Part shown: positions 1 through 5,264 of the stretch, piece after piece
Layout: each line of letters opens with the position of its first letter
Numbering within the stretch: the stretch's first letter is position 1
Assembly (NCBI GenBank): GCA_966252075.1
Contig: CBINNP010000092.1
Coordinates: 1-12,683 of the forward strand
DNA from: Solimonas sp966252075
GTDB taxonomy: Bacteria > Pseudomonadota > Gammaproteobacteria > Nevskiales > Nevskiaceae
Length of the DNA: 12,683 bases
Direction of reading: 5' to 3'
Made by a program: the position numbers and the translations under genes
The notes under the pieces: model-generated
Databases searched by the model: none
What the model saw: the letters and a program-made list of their open reading frames with translations, nothing else
What the model was told of the DNA's origin: nothing

Positions 1-157
1 TGCCGACCAGCTTGCCGTCGGCGTCGACCACCGGCGCGCCCGAGTGACCGCTCTTGACCAGCTGGTGGACGGCGTTCATCACCTCCATTTCCGGCGTGAA
101 GGTCATCAGCCGCGTGCTCATGTAATCGCGGACCGTCACCGTTTCCAGTGTCGCCAT
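1..157 (-). CDS. CBS-domain protein (C-terminus beyond window)
   Basis: Only the first 52 residues are present; the gene runs off the left edge. The reverse strand reads an ATG followed by a short lead-in and VRDYMS, then a hydrophobic/acidic stretch and HSGAPVVDADGKLVG. This is the typical first half of a CBS motif (RDYMS...F.P...V..A...L.....SGAPVVD..G.LVG). CBS pairs bind adenosine nucleotides and act as stand-alone regulatory modules or as parts of larger proteins; which applies cannot be told from the fragment. The start is supported by an AGGAGAG ribosome-binding site just upstream in the same strand. A candidate sigma70 promoter lies about 45-70 bases upstream. The upstream neighbour on the same strand is the YgjP-like protease, 109 bases away. 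Confidence 0.85.
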   Translation of the reverse strand, partial: MATLETVTVRDYMSTRLMTFTPEMEVMNAVHQLVKSGHSGAPVVDADGKLVG

Positions 158-201
158 TGCGCTCTCCTCGCCCTGGTCGGATATCGCCAGCGGTCCGCTC
201 G

Positions 202-230
202 ACGATAGCCCGAGCCGGGGTGCGGCTCAA
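202..230 (-). promoter_or_regulatory. Candidate sigma70 promoter for the CBS gene
   Basis: On the minus strand TTGAGC (230-225) and TATCGT (207-202) are separated by exactly 17 bases, each matching 4 of 6 consensus positions. The -10 lies about 45 bases before the CBS-gene ATG. The match is moderate, so this is inference from spacing and position only. Confidence 0.3.
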
Positions 231-266
231 GCGCCGCCGCGGCGCGGGCGATCCGGCCTCGGCCCC

Positions 267-1052
267 TCAGGTCGCCCGCGGACGCGGCAGAACCTGATGC
301 AGCTGGTGGCCCTGTTCGCGCAGCCATTGCTTGTGCATGGCGTAATCCGGCATCTGCCGGGCGACCAGCGCCCAGAATCGCGGCGAATGGTCGAGATGGA
401 CCAGATGGCACAGCTCGTGGACGACGACGTAGCGCAACACCTCGGGCGGCGCCAGCAGCAGCCGCCACGACAGGCAGATCACCGCCCCCGGATTGCAGCT
501 GCCCCACAGGGTCTGCGGATCGTGGATCTTCAGTGCCGAGTAGCGCACGCCCAGCCGCGGCGCCTCGGCGTCGAGCAGGCGCAGCGCGTCGAGCCGCGCC
601 TGGTGGATCAGCGCCGCACGCAGGCTCGCCGCCAGCCGCGCCGGTTGCGCGCGTTGCTCCGGCGGCACCAGCAGGACGATGCGCTGGGTCTCGAAGCGCA
701 CGGCGGCCCGGCGCAACCGCGCCGGCTCCACCACCACCGGCAGCGTCACGCCGCGCAACGGCACGCGATCGCTGCCATCCCAGGCGGCGGTCGGCGGCGA
801 ATGCGCGGCCGGCAGCCGCTCCAGCTCGGCCAGCTTGTCGCGCACCCAGCCGTCACGCTCGCGCAGAAAGCCCAGCGCCTCGCTGCGCGGCACCCAGCGC
901 GGATAGACCAGCACGACGCGGCGACCCGGCCGGATCTCGATGCGGATATGGCGGGCACGCGCGCTGACCCGCTCGACCAGATCGAAGTCTTCGCGGAACA
1001 GCTCGAAGTCGAGCTGGGCGACCCGTGGAGCGGCGGCGCGGTCAGTCGGCAA
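267..1052 (-). CDS. YgjP-like (DUF45, M48-type) zinc metalloprotease
   Basis: The 261-residue protein matches the YgjP/DUF45 family of predicted zinc metallopeptidases, listed as M48-family by many annotators. An N-terminal domain with RHIRIEIRPGRRVVLVYPR (about 35-53) is followed by a helical region. The family's WGSC segment is at 183-186 and a CLSWRLLLAP stretch at 193-202. The zinc motif HELCH is at 212-216, with the likely third ligand H222 in HSPRFW. All catalytic elements look intact. There is no signal peptide or membrane segment, so it is probably cytoplasmic; the physiological substrate of the family is unclear. The best start is a TTG at 1052 without a recognisable Shine-Dalgarno, and no ATG or GTG lies usefully near, so the exact N-terminus is uncertain. 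It follows parB on the same strand after 98 bases that contain inverted repeats. Confidence 0.88.
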   Translation of the reverse strand: MPTDRAAAPRVAQLDFELFREDFDLVERVSARARHIRIEIRPGRRVVLVYPRWVPRSEALGFLRERDGWVRDKLAELERLPAAHSPPTAAWDGSDRVPLRGVTLPVVVEPARLRRAAVRFETQRIVLLVPPEQRAQPARLAASLRAALIHQARLDALRLLDAEAPRLGVRYSALKIHDPQTLWGSCNPGAVICLSWRLLLAPPEVLRYVVVHELCHLVHLDHSPRFWALVARQMPDYAMHKQWLREQGHQLHQVLPRPRAT

Positions 1053-1074
1053 TTTTTTGGTCAGATCCGGAGCA

Positions 1075-1128
1075 AAGCCTGTGGTGGCGGGCGCTGTGGA
1101 CGTTCATCACCGGCTTATCCACAGGCTT
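1075..1128. repeat. Perfect 10-bp inverted repeat after parB
   Basis: AAGCCTGTGG (1075-1084) is the exact reverse complement of CCACAGGCTT (1119-1128), with 34 bases between the arms. An inner TGTGGA (1095-1100) also pairs with TCCACA (1118-1123). The element lies just past the parB stop codon. As RNA from parB it could form a long-loop hairpin followed by only a short T run (GCTTTGC), so it is a poor intrinsic terminator. A protein-binding site is an alternative. Confidence 0.5.
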
Positions 1129-1149
1129 ACCCCCGCGGGCTGTCGATAA
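1115..1149. promoter_or_regulatory. DnaA-box-like sequences
   Basis: TTATCCACA at 1115-1123 (plus strand) is an exact match to the consensus DnaA box. TTATCGACA on the minus strand at 1149-1141 matches with one mismatch. CTTATC (1114-1119) and GATAAG (1145-1150) form a 6-bp inverted pair around CCCGCGGG (1132-1139). Two boxes are too few for an origin, and there is no AT-rich unwinding element or dnaA/rpmH/gidAB context. The site may be a DnaA-responsive or titration site, or chance. Confidence 0.4.
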
Positions 1150-1150
1150 G

Positions 1151-1951
1151 TCATTTGGCGACATAGCCGATCCGCGCCAGCACGCCATCCAGCTCGTCGA
1201 GCGTGTGGAACCGCACGCGCAGTTCACCCTTGCCGGCCTTGTCGGCACTCACCGAGACCGGACAGGCCAGATGGTCGGCCAGATCGCGCTCCAGGCGCTG
1301 CCAGTCGGCCGGCTTGCCCGGCTTGAATACCAGCTTGGCGTCGCGTGCCGCGTTGAGGCGCTGTTCGAGCGCACGCACGCTCAGCCTGTGGCGGACGATC
1401 TGATCGGCCCAGTGCAGCTGTCGATCCATCGCCACACCTGCCAGGACCTTGGCGTGGCCCAGCTGGATATGACCTTCATTGACCAGCCGCGCGACGTCCG
1501 GCGCCAGGTTGAGCAGGCGCAGGTAATTGGTGACATAGGCGCGCGATTTGCCGATGCGCTCGCCGATCTCGCCATGCGTCAGTTCGAACAATTCGCCGAG
1601 CCGCTTGAGACCTGCGGCGGTCTCGATGGGCGACAGCGACTCCCGCTGCAGGTTCTCGATGAGGCCGACGACGAAGGCTTCCGAATCGCTCAGATCGTCG
1701 CGGATGACGGCCGGCAACTCGTGCAGGCCGGCCTGCTGCGCGGCGCGCCAGCGGCGCTCGCCGGCCAGCAGCTCGTAGCCCCAGACCCGCGTGCGCAGCA
1801 CGATCGGCTGCACGATGCCGGATTCGCGGATGCTCTCGGCCAGCTCGCGCAGGGCGTCGGCGTCGAAATGCCGCCGCGCCTGCTGGCTGCCCGGGCGGAT
1901 CAGGTCGATCGGAATGACGCGGATTTCAGGGACGGCGGCGGTGCGGCTCAT
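1151..1951 (-). CDS. ParB/Spo0J-family protein, orphan
   Basis: With the ATG at 1951 the product is 266 residues. The N-terminal ParB/Sulfiredoxin-like domain (about 10-105) carries the CTP-binding motif GERRWRA (64-70) and ENLQR (99-103). A helix-turn-helix region follows (about 123-147, THGEIGERIGKSRAYVTNYL), then a C-terminal segment resembling a ParB dimerisation domain (about 215-264). Canonical ParB loads on parS and slides as a CTP-switched clamp. Two oddities stand out. No parA is adjacent (neighbours are folE and a protease). The N-terminus before the core is only about nine residues, so the usual ParA-stimulating segment (RGLGRGL-like) is missing. It is therefore probably not the main chromosome-partition ParB, but a paralogue acting as a DNA-binding regulator or Noc-like factor (inference). 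A second ATG at 1960 adds three residues; neither start has a clear ribosome-binding site. The frame stays open to 2044, overlapping the folE leader, but that extension has no family resemblance. Confidence 0.88.
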   Translation of the reverse strand: MSRTAAVPEIRVIPIDLIRPGSQQARRHFDADALRELAESIRESGIVQPIVLRTRVWGYELLAGERRWRAAQQAGLHELPAVIRDDLSDSEAFVVGLIENLQRESLSPIETAAGLKRLGELFELTHGEIGERIGKSRAYVTNYLRLLNLAPDVARLVNEGHIQLGHAKVLAGVAMDRQLHWADQIVRHRLSVRALEQRLNAARDAKLVFKPGKPADWQRLERDLADHLACPVSVSADKAGKGELRVRFHTLDELDGVLARIGYVAK

Positions 1952-1958
1952 GGCGCGC

Positions 1959-1964
1959 ATTTTA
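1959..1964 (-). promoter_or_regulatory. Candidate -10 element for parB
   Basis: The minus strand reads TAAAAT (1964-1959), 5 of 6 against the consensus -10, with no good -35. If used, transcription would begin within a few bases of the ATG at 1951, giving a leaderless or nearly leaderless message. This would fit the missing Shine-Dalgarno. Confidence 0.25.
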
Positions 1965-2009
1965 CTGCGCTGCGGCATCTGGCCGGAGCAGACTGGCGCG
2001 GCGGCGTGG

Positions 2010-2034
2010 AATAATGCCCGACCGCAGAGGAGAG
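2010..2034 (+). promoter_or_regulatory. folE -10-like element and ribosome-binding site
   Basis: AATAAT at 2010-2015 resembles a -10 box (5 of 6), although no matching -35 is visible. AGGAGAG at 2028-2034 is a Shine-Dalgarno 12 bases before the ATG at 2047. It decides the start: an in-frame ATG at 2014 lies upstream of this site and within the -10-like sequence, so it is unlikely to be used. Confidence 0.4.
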
Positions 2035-2046
2035 AAGCCGACAACC

Positions 2047-2592
2047 ATGGAAGAGCATTTCCGCGCGATCATCGAGTCGCTGGGCGAGAACCCGGAGCGC
2101 GAGGGGCTGCTGCGCACGCCGCATCGCGCCGCCAAGGCGATGGAGTTCCTGACCCAGGGCTACGAGCAGGACATCAGCGAAATCGTCAACGGTGCGATCT
2201 TCGAATCCGCCAACGACGAGATGGTGATCGTCCGCAACATCGAGCTGTACTCGCTGTGCGAGCACCACATGCTGCCGTTCATCGGCAAGGCCCACGTGGC
2301 TTACCTGCCGGCCGGCAAGGTGATCGGCCTGTCGAAGATCCCGCGCATCGTCGACATGTTCGCGCGGCGCCTGCAGATCCAGGAAAACCTGACCCGGCAG
2401 ATCGGCAACTGCGTGCAGGAGGTGACCGGCGCGCATGGCGTTGGCGTCGTCATCGAAGCGCAGCACTTGTGCGCGATGATGCGCGGCGTGCAGAAGCAGA
2501 ATTCGTCGATGGTGACGTCGATGATGGTCGGCCGCTTCCGCGACGATCACCGCACCCGCGAAGAGTTCCTCAGCCTGGTTCGTGGCGGCTGA
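2047..2592 (+). CDS. folE: GTP cyclohydrolase I
   Basis: FolE converts GTP to 7,8-dihydroneopterin triphosphate, the first step to tetrahydrofolate and related pterins. The 181-residue protein has the full catalytic signature. The zinc ligands are C71 and H74 (in SLCEHHMLPF) and C142 (in QHLCAMMRGVQ). H73 and H140 match catalytic histidines, and LSKIPRIVDMFARR (95-108) is the conserved substrate-loop region. Spacing matches the E. coli enzyme (C110, H113, C181) with a constant offset of 39, so only the variable N-terminal extension is shorter. The length is typical of compact type IA enzymes. It is a cytoplasmic toroidal oligomer by family knowledge. It is divergent from parB, and downstream is the acyl-ACP desaturase, which has its own promoter-like sequence. 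Confidence 0.97.
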   Translation: MEEHFRAIIESLGENPEREGLLRTPHRAAKAMEFLTQGYEQDISEIVNGAIFESANDEMVIVRNIELYSLCEHHMLPFIGKAHVAYLPAGKVIGLSKIPRIVDMFARRLQIQENLTRQIGNCVQEVTGAHGVGVVIEAQHLCAMMRGVQKQNSSMVTSMMVGRFRDDHRTREEFLSLVRGG

Positions 2593-2603
2593 ATCTGATT
2601 GCG

Positions 2604-2682
2604 TATAATCTGCCCACGGCGGAATCCGCCTCCCCGGCGGCCTTCCGTGCTATTGGGATGAGTCCCCCGGAGTCGTAAACGA
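2604..2682 (+). promoter_or_regulatory. Promoter and structured leader of the acyl-ACP desaturase
   Basis: TATAAT at 2604-2609 is a perfect -10 box; no convincing -35 is visible. The leader that would follow has two small hairpins: GGCGG/CCGCC (2618-2630, 3-base loop) and GGGA/TCCC (2655-2666, loop TGAG). The second ends directly before GGAG (2669-2672), the likely ribosome-binding site, ten bases before the ATG at 2683. This suggests independent transcription of the desaturase and perhaps control of translation initiation, which is inference. Confidence 0.5.
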
Positions 2683-3666
2683 ATGTCTGCCCCTGCGCAT
2701 GCTGCGCCTTTCGGCACCCCCGACCAGGTCGAAGTCCTGGTCTCCGTCGAAAGTGCCGTCGAACAACAAACAGCGCTGCACCTGGAGCGGCGCCGTCTGT
2801 GGTTCCCCAATGACCTGATGCCGGCCGACGCCGGCCTAGACGCCGCCGCCGACGTCGAGCTGTCGCGCATCCGTGACGCCGCGCGCGGCCTGCCCGACAC
2901 GGTCCGCGTCGCCATCGCCTTGAATCTGCTGACCGAGGAAGGTCTGCCGCACTTCCACCGCCTGATCGCCACGCACCTGGGCGACAGCGCGCCCTGGAGC
3001 ACCTGGAACAACATGTGGACGGCCGAGGAAGACCGCCACGGTTGCGCGCTGCGCGACTACGTGCGCGATGCCCGCCTGTTCGACATGGGCGCGCTGGAGC
3101 GCCTGCAGTACCGCTACATCGAGGCCGGCTTCCATCCGGCCTGGGAACAGGACCCGTACCGGCTGCTTGCCTATACCTCGCTGCAGGAGAAGGCCACGCA
3201 GATCTCGCACGCCAACACCGGCCGCCTGTGCGCGACGATCGAGCCGATGGCGCAGAAGGTGCTCGCGCACCTGGCCGGTGATGAATCCCGGCATTACCAG
3301 TTCTACCGCGCGGTGTTCGCCGCGATCCTCGAGCGCGATCCCAACCGCGCGCTGGTCTCGCTGCTCAAGGTCACGCTGGGTTTCGCGATGCCGGGCCACG
3401 CCATCGCCTGCTACGACGACATGAGCGAAGTCGTGCGCCGCGCCGGCATCTTCTGCGCGCGCCAGTACCAGGAGATCGTCGAGGAACTGCTGGAGTTCTG
3501 GAAGATCGGCCTGCTCACCGGCCTGTCGGCCGCCGGCCGCGAGGCCCAGGACAAGCTGATGAAGGTGCCGACGCGCCTGGCGCGGATGGCGGATTTCCAG
3601 AACGCCAAGTCGGTCCGCCGCGACTACGGCTTCGATTTCATCGGCAACCGCATCATCAATATCTGA
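2683..3666 (+). CDS. Soluble acyl-ACP desaturase (di-iron, ferritin-like)
   Basis: The 327-residue protein belongs to the acyl-[acyl-carrier-protein] desaturase family (plant stearoyl-ACP Delta9 desaturase, mycobacterial DesA). This soluble enzyme uses a di-iron centre, O2 and ferredoxin-type electrons to put a double bond into an acyl chain on ACP. The ligands are in family order: TEEG (E85 or E86), EEDRH (116-119, giving E116 and H119), QEK (E169) and DESRH (E201 and H204). The WNNMWTAEEDRHG and DESRHYQFYR segments are diagnostic. There is no membrane segment or signal peptide. The regiospecificity is not readable from the sequence. Electron donors are not encoded nearby. Its own promoter and an intrinsic terminator 13 bases after the stop indicate a single-gene transcription unit. 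It converges on the acylphosphatase gene. Confidence 0.93.
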   Translation: MSAPAHAAPFGTPDQVEVLVSVESAVEQQTALHLERRRLWFPNDLMPADAGLDAAADVELSRIRDAARGLPDTVRVAIALNLLTEEGLPHFHRLIATHLGDSAPWSTWNNMWTAEEDRHGCALRDYVRDARLFDMGALERLQYRYIEAGFHPAWEQDPYRLLAYTSLQEKATQISHANTGRLCATIEPMAQKVLAHLAGDESRHYQFYRAVFAAILERDPNRALVSLLKVTLGFAMPGHAIACYDDMSEVVRRAGIFCARQYQEIVEELLEFWKIGLLTGLSAAGREAQDKLMKVPTRLARMADFQNAKSVRRDYGFDFIGNRIINI

Positions 3667-3675
3667 GGCTTTGGC

Positions 3676-3972
3676 TCAGACGCGGACGGCGAAGCCCTCG
3701 TCGTCCGCGTTTTCGCTGGTGCCGCCTTCTCCGGTGGCGGGCTGCCACAGCAGCTGATCGACGCGTGCCAGGCGCGGACCCTGCTCCAGCCAGGCGCGGA
3801 AGGCCGCCAGCGTCGCGGCGTCGCCCCCGGCCACCCAGCCTTCGACCGCGCCGTCGTCGCGATTGCGCACCCAGCCGCGCAGGCCCAGCCGCAGCGCGGT
3901 ATCGCGCGTGCTCTGCCGGAACGACACGCCTTGCACGCGACCGCGGACTTCGAAGCGATATGATGGGCTCAT
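3676..3972 (-). CDS. acyP: Acylphosphatase
   Basis: This small cytoplasmic enzyme of 98 residues hydrolyses carboxyl-phosphate bonds such as acetyl phosphate or 1,3-bisphosphoglycerate. The acylphosphatase signature GRVQGVSFR (11-19) gives the phosphate-binding catalytic R19, and GWVRNRDDGAVEGWVAG (33-49) gives the catalytic N37. The fold length fits (about 90 residues plus a short C-terminal tail, about 85-98). The ATG at 3972 gives a standard N-terminus starting two residues before the first beta strand; no strong Shine-Dalgarno is visible. The last residues are encoded by DNA that also forms the terminator of the opposing desaturase gene, so the acidic tail may be shaped by that constraint. 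It is divergent from an unknown gene, with 26 bases between the start codons. Confidence 0.93.
   Translation of the reverse strand: MSPSYRFEVRGRVQGVSFRQSTRDTALRLGLRGWVRNRDDGAVEGWVAGGDAATLAAFRAWLEQGPRLARVDQLLWQPATGEGGTSENADDEGFAVRV
3680..3714 (+). terminator. Intrinsic terminator of the acyl-ACP desaturase gene
   Basis: Bases 3680-3692 pair with 3698-3710 in a 13-bp stem (12 Watson-Crick pairs plus one G-U) around a 5-base loop. TTTTC follows directly on the plus strand. It starts 13 bases after the desaturase stop codon. The hairpin lies entirely within the last codons of the convergent acylphosphatase gene, so the sequence serves both as terminator and as coding DNA. The minus strand has no T run after the hairpin, so it acts in the plus direction. 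Confidence 0.75.
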
Positions 3973-3998
3973 GCTTGCCGCACTCGCGAGAGGGAACG

Positions 3999-4679
3999 AT
4001 GGGCATTCTAAGTCGCCGGCGTCGACCGCCCGCTGTAGCTCGTGACGAGCACGGCGCCTTGAGCTTTGCTGCCGAGCTGCCGGTCGGCCAACGCGAACCG
4101 CTGTGGCGCATCCGCCTGCAGTACGTGACCCAACCGCAAGGCGACGGCGAACGCATGGTGATGCGCGCGCATATCCAGACCAATTTCGCCAGCGCGCTGC
4201 GGCCGGCCCTGCAGGACAAGCCACGGCACGAACACGCAGCCCTGGCACACGATGGCCGGCGCAGCGGCACGTCGCTGCGCCTGCGCGAGCGCGCCGGCGG
4301 CGCTGCCCAGGAGCTGGCGCGACGCGTGCTGCAGGCACCTCTGGTGCGGCGTCTGGCCGAGCCGCTGCTGCAGCTCGATCTCAATACCTGGGTCGAAGTC
4401 CAGGCTTCGACCGCCTCGCTGCATGCCGGAAGCCACGAGCTGCTGCCGCAGGCCGAGCGCCTGGCCCGGCTCGGCATCCGCCCGCAGACAGCCGGCGCCG
4501 AACCGCTCGCCGAGACCTGGTCGGGCGATGCCGGCGACGGTTTCGCGCAGGTGTCGGTGCTGCAGATCGACAAGCGCCACCTGCCGCCCCGGCTGCGCCG
4601 GCTGCTCGGCGAGCAGCCCTTCGGGCTGGCCGCGACGATCGTCAATTCCGCAGAGCAGAAGCCCCCGCCTGAATCGTAG
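3999..4679 (+). CDS. Uncharacterised 226-residue protein
   Basis: I do not recognise this family. The reading frame is supported by GAGAGGG a few bases before the ATG, by convergent packing four bases from the LOG gene, and by a balanced protein composition. There is no signal peptide, membrane helix or cysteine cluster. After a basic N-terminus (RRRR at 6-9), residues about 20-75 contain alternating hydrophobic residues typical of beta strands (LWRIRLQYV, MVMRAHIQT). Residues about 85-125 are Arg/Ala/Leu-rich and probably helical. The C-terminal half contains LDLNTWVEVQAST and FAQVSVLQIDKRHLPPRLRRLLG. It is divergent from acyP, so any promoter must overlap the start of that gene; TATGAT at 3959-3964 is a possible -10 without a well-spaced -35. 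No function is proposed. Confidence 0.75.
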   Translation: MGILSRRRRPPAVARDEHGALSFAAELPVGQREPLWRIRLQYVTQPQGDGERMVMRAHIQTNFASALRPALQDKPRHEHAALAHDGRRSGTSLRLRERAGGAAQELARRVLQAPLVRRLAEPLLQLDLNTWVEVQASTASLHAGSHELLPQAERLARLGIRPQTAGAEPLAETWSGDAGDGFAQVSVLQIDKRHLPPRLRRLLGEQPFGLAATIVNSAEQKPPPES

Positions 4680-4694
4680 GGCTCAGGTCTGCTC
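4653..4694. repeat. Inverted repeat at a convergent gene junction
   Basis: GAGCAGA (4653-4659) pairs with TCTGCTC (4688-4694), and directly inside the right arm TCAGG (4683-4687) pairs with CCTGA (4668-4672). The structure spans both stop codons of the convergent unknown gene and the LOG gene. Neither side has a T run, so it is not a classical intrinsic terminator; it could slow polymerase or stabilise 3' ends. Confidence 0.3.
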
Positions 4695-5264
4695 GCGGCC
4701 GATCCACTTGCCGGTCGGAGCAGGCGGCCGGTAATCGCGGATCGCATTCAGCAGGCGCGCGGTGTCGGTCTCAACGAGCAGATGGTGGCGATGCACTGGC
4801 CGCACGAAGTCTTCGTGCGCCGCGTGATCGAGAAAGCCCAGCAGGCGGTCGTAATAGCCCTCGACATTGAGCAGCGCAACGGGCTTCTGGTGATGGCCCA
4901 GCTGCGCCCAGGTCCAGATCTCGAACAGCTCTTCGAAAGTGCCGAGCCCGCCCGGCAGAGCGACGAAGGCGTCCGCCAGCTCGGCCATCAGCGCCTTGCG
5001 TTCGTGCATCGACGCCACCACGTGCAGCGCGCTCAGGCCGGCGTGCGCCAATTCGCGATCGACCAGCGAGCGCGGCATCACGCCCGTCGCCTCGCCACCG
5101 CGCGCCAGCACGGCGTCCGCCACCGCGCCCATCAGGCCCACCGAGGCGCCGCCGTAGACCAGGCCGATGCCGGCGTCCGCCAGGGCGTGGCCGAGCGCGG
5201 TCGCCGCCCTCTTGTAGGCCGGCCGCGCGCCGGCGCTGGAACCGCAGAACACGCAGATCTTCAT
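4683..5264 (-). CDS. LOG-family cytokinin riboside 5'-monophosphate phosphoribohydrolase
   Basis: The 193-residue protein is a TIGR00730/LOG-family member, often mislabelled as lysine decarboxylase. The Rossmann-like core starts with MKICVFCGSS. It has the nucleotide-binding loop YGGASVGLMG (37-46) and the hallmark PGGLGTFEE (104-112). The family cleaves the N-glycosidic bond of nucleoside 5'-monophosphates (cytokinin ribotides or AMP), so in bacteria it may act in purine metabolite handling. It is the last gene of a three-gene operon: its ATG shares one base with the stop codon of the MFS gene (TGATG), which implies translational coupling. The physiological substrate and the link to a desaturase and a transporter are unknown. 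Confidence 0.92.
   Translation of the reverse strand: MKICVFCGSSAGARPAYKRAATALGHALADAGIGLVYGGASVGLMGAVADAVLARGGEATGVMPRSLVDRELAHAGLSALHVVASMHERKALMAELADAFVALPGGLGTFEELFEIWTWAQLGHHQKPVALLNVEGYYDRLLGFLDHAAHEDFVRPVHRHHLLVETDTARLLNAIRDYRPPAPTGKWIGREQT

Noticed and set aside
1075..1150. Chromosomal replication origin
   Set aside because: Only one perfect and one near DnaA box, no AT-rich unwinding region, and none of the usual oriC neighbours (dnaA, rpmH, gidAB, parA).
297..1166. Long plus-strand open frame antisense to the metalloprotease
   Set aside because: Composition is Arg/Gln/His/Ala-rich with no motif and no ribosome-binding site, a normal shadow of a high-GC gene whose sense frame has clear catalytic motifs.
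1025..2014. 329-codon plus-strand open frame antisense to parB
   Set aside because: The sense strand encodes an unambiguous ParB; the antisense product has no recognisable domain.
2014..2046. Upstream in-frame ATG as folE start
   Set aside because: The Shine-Dalgarno lies downstream of it, and the extra residues do not belong to the family core.
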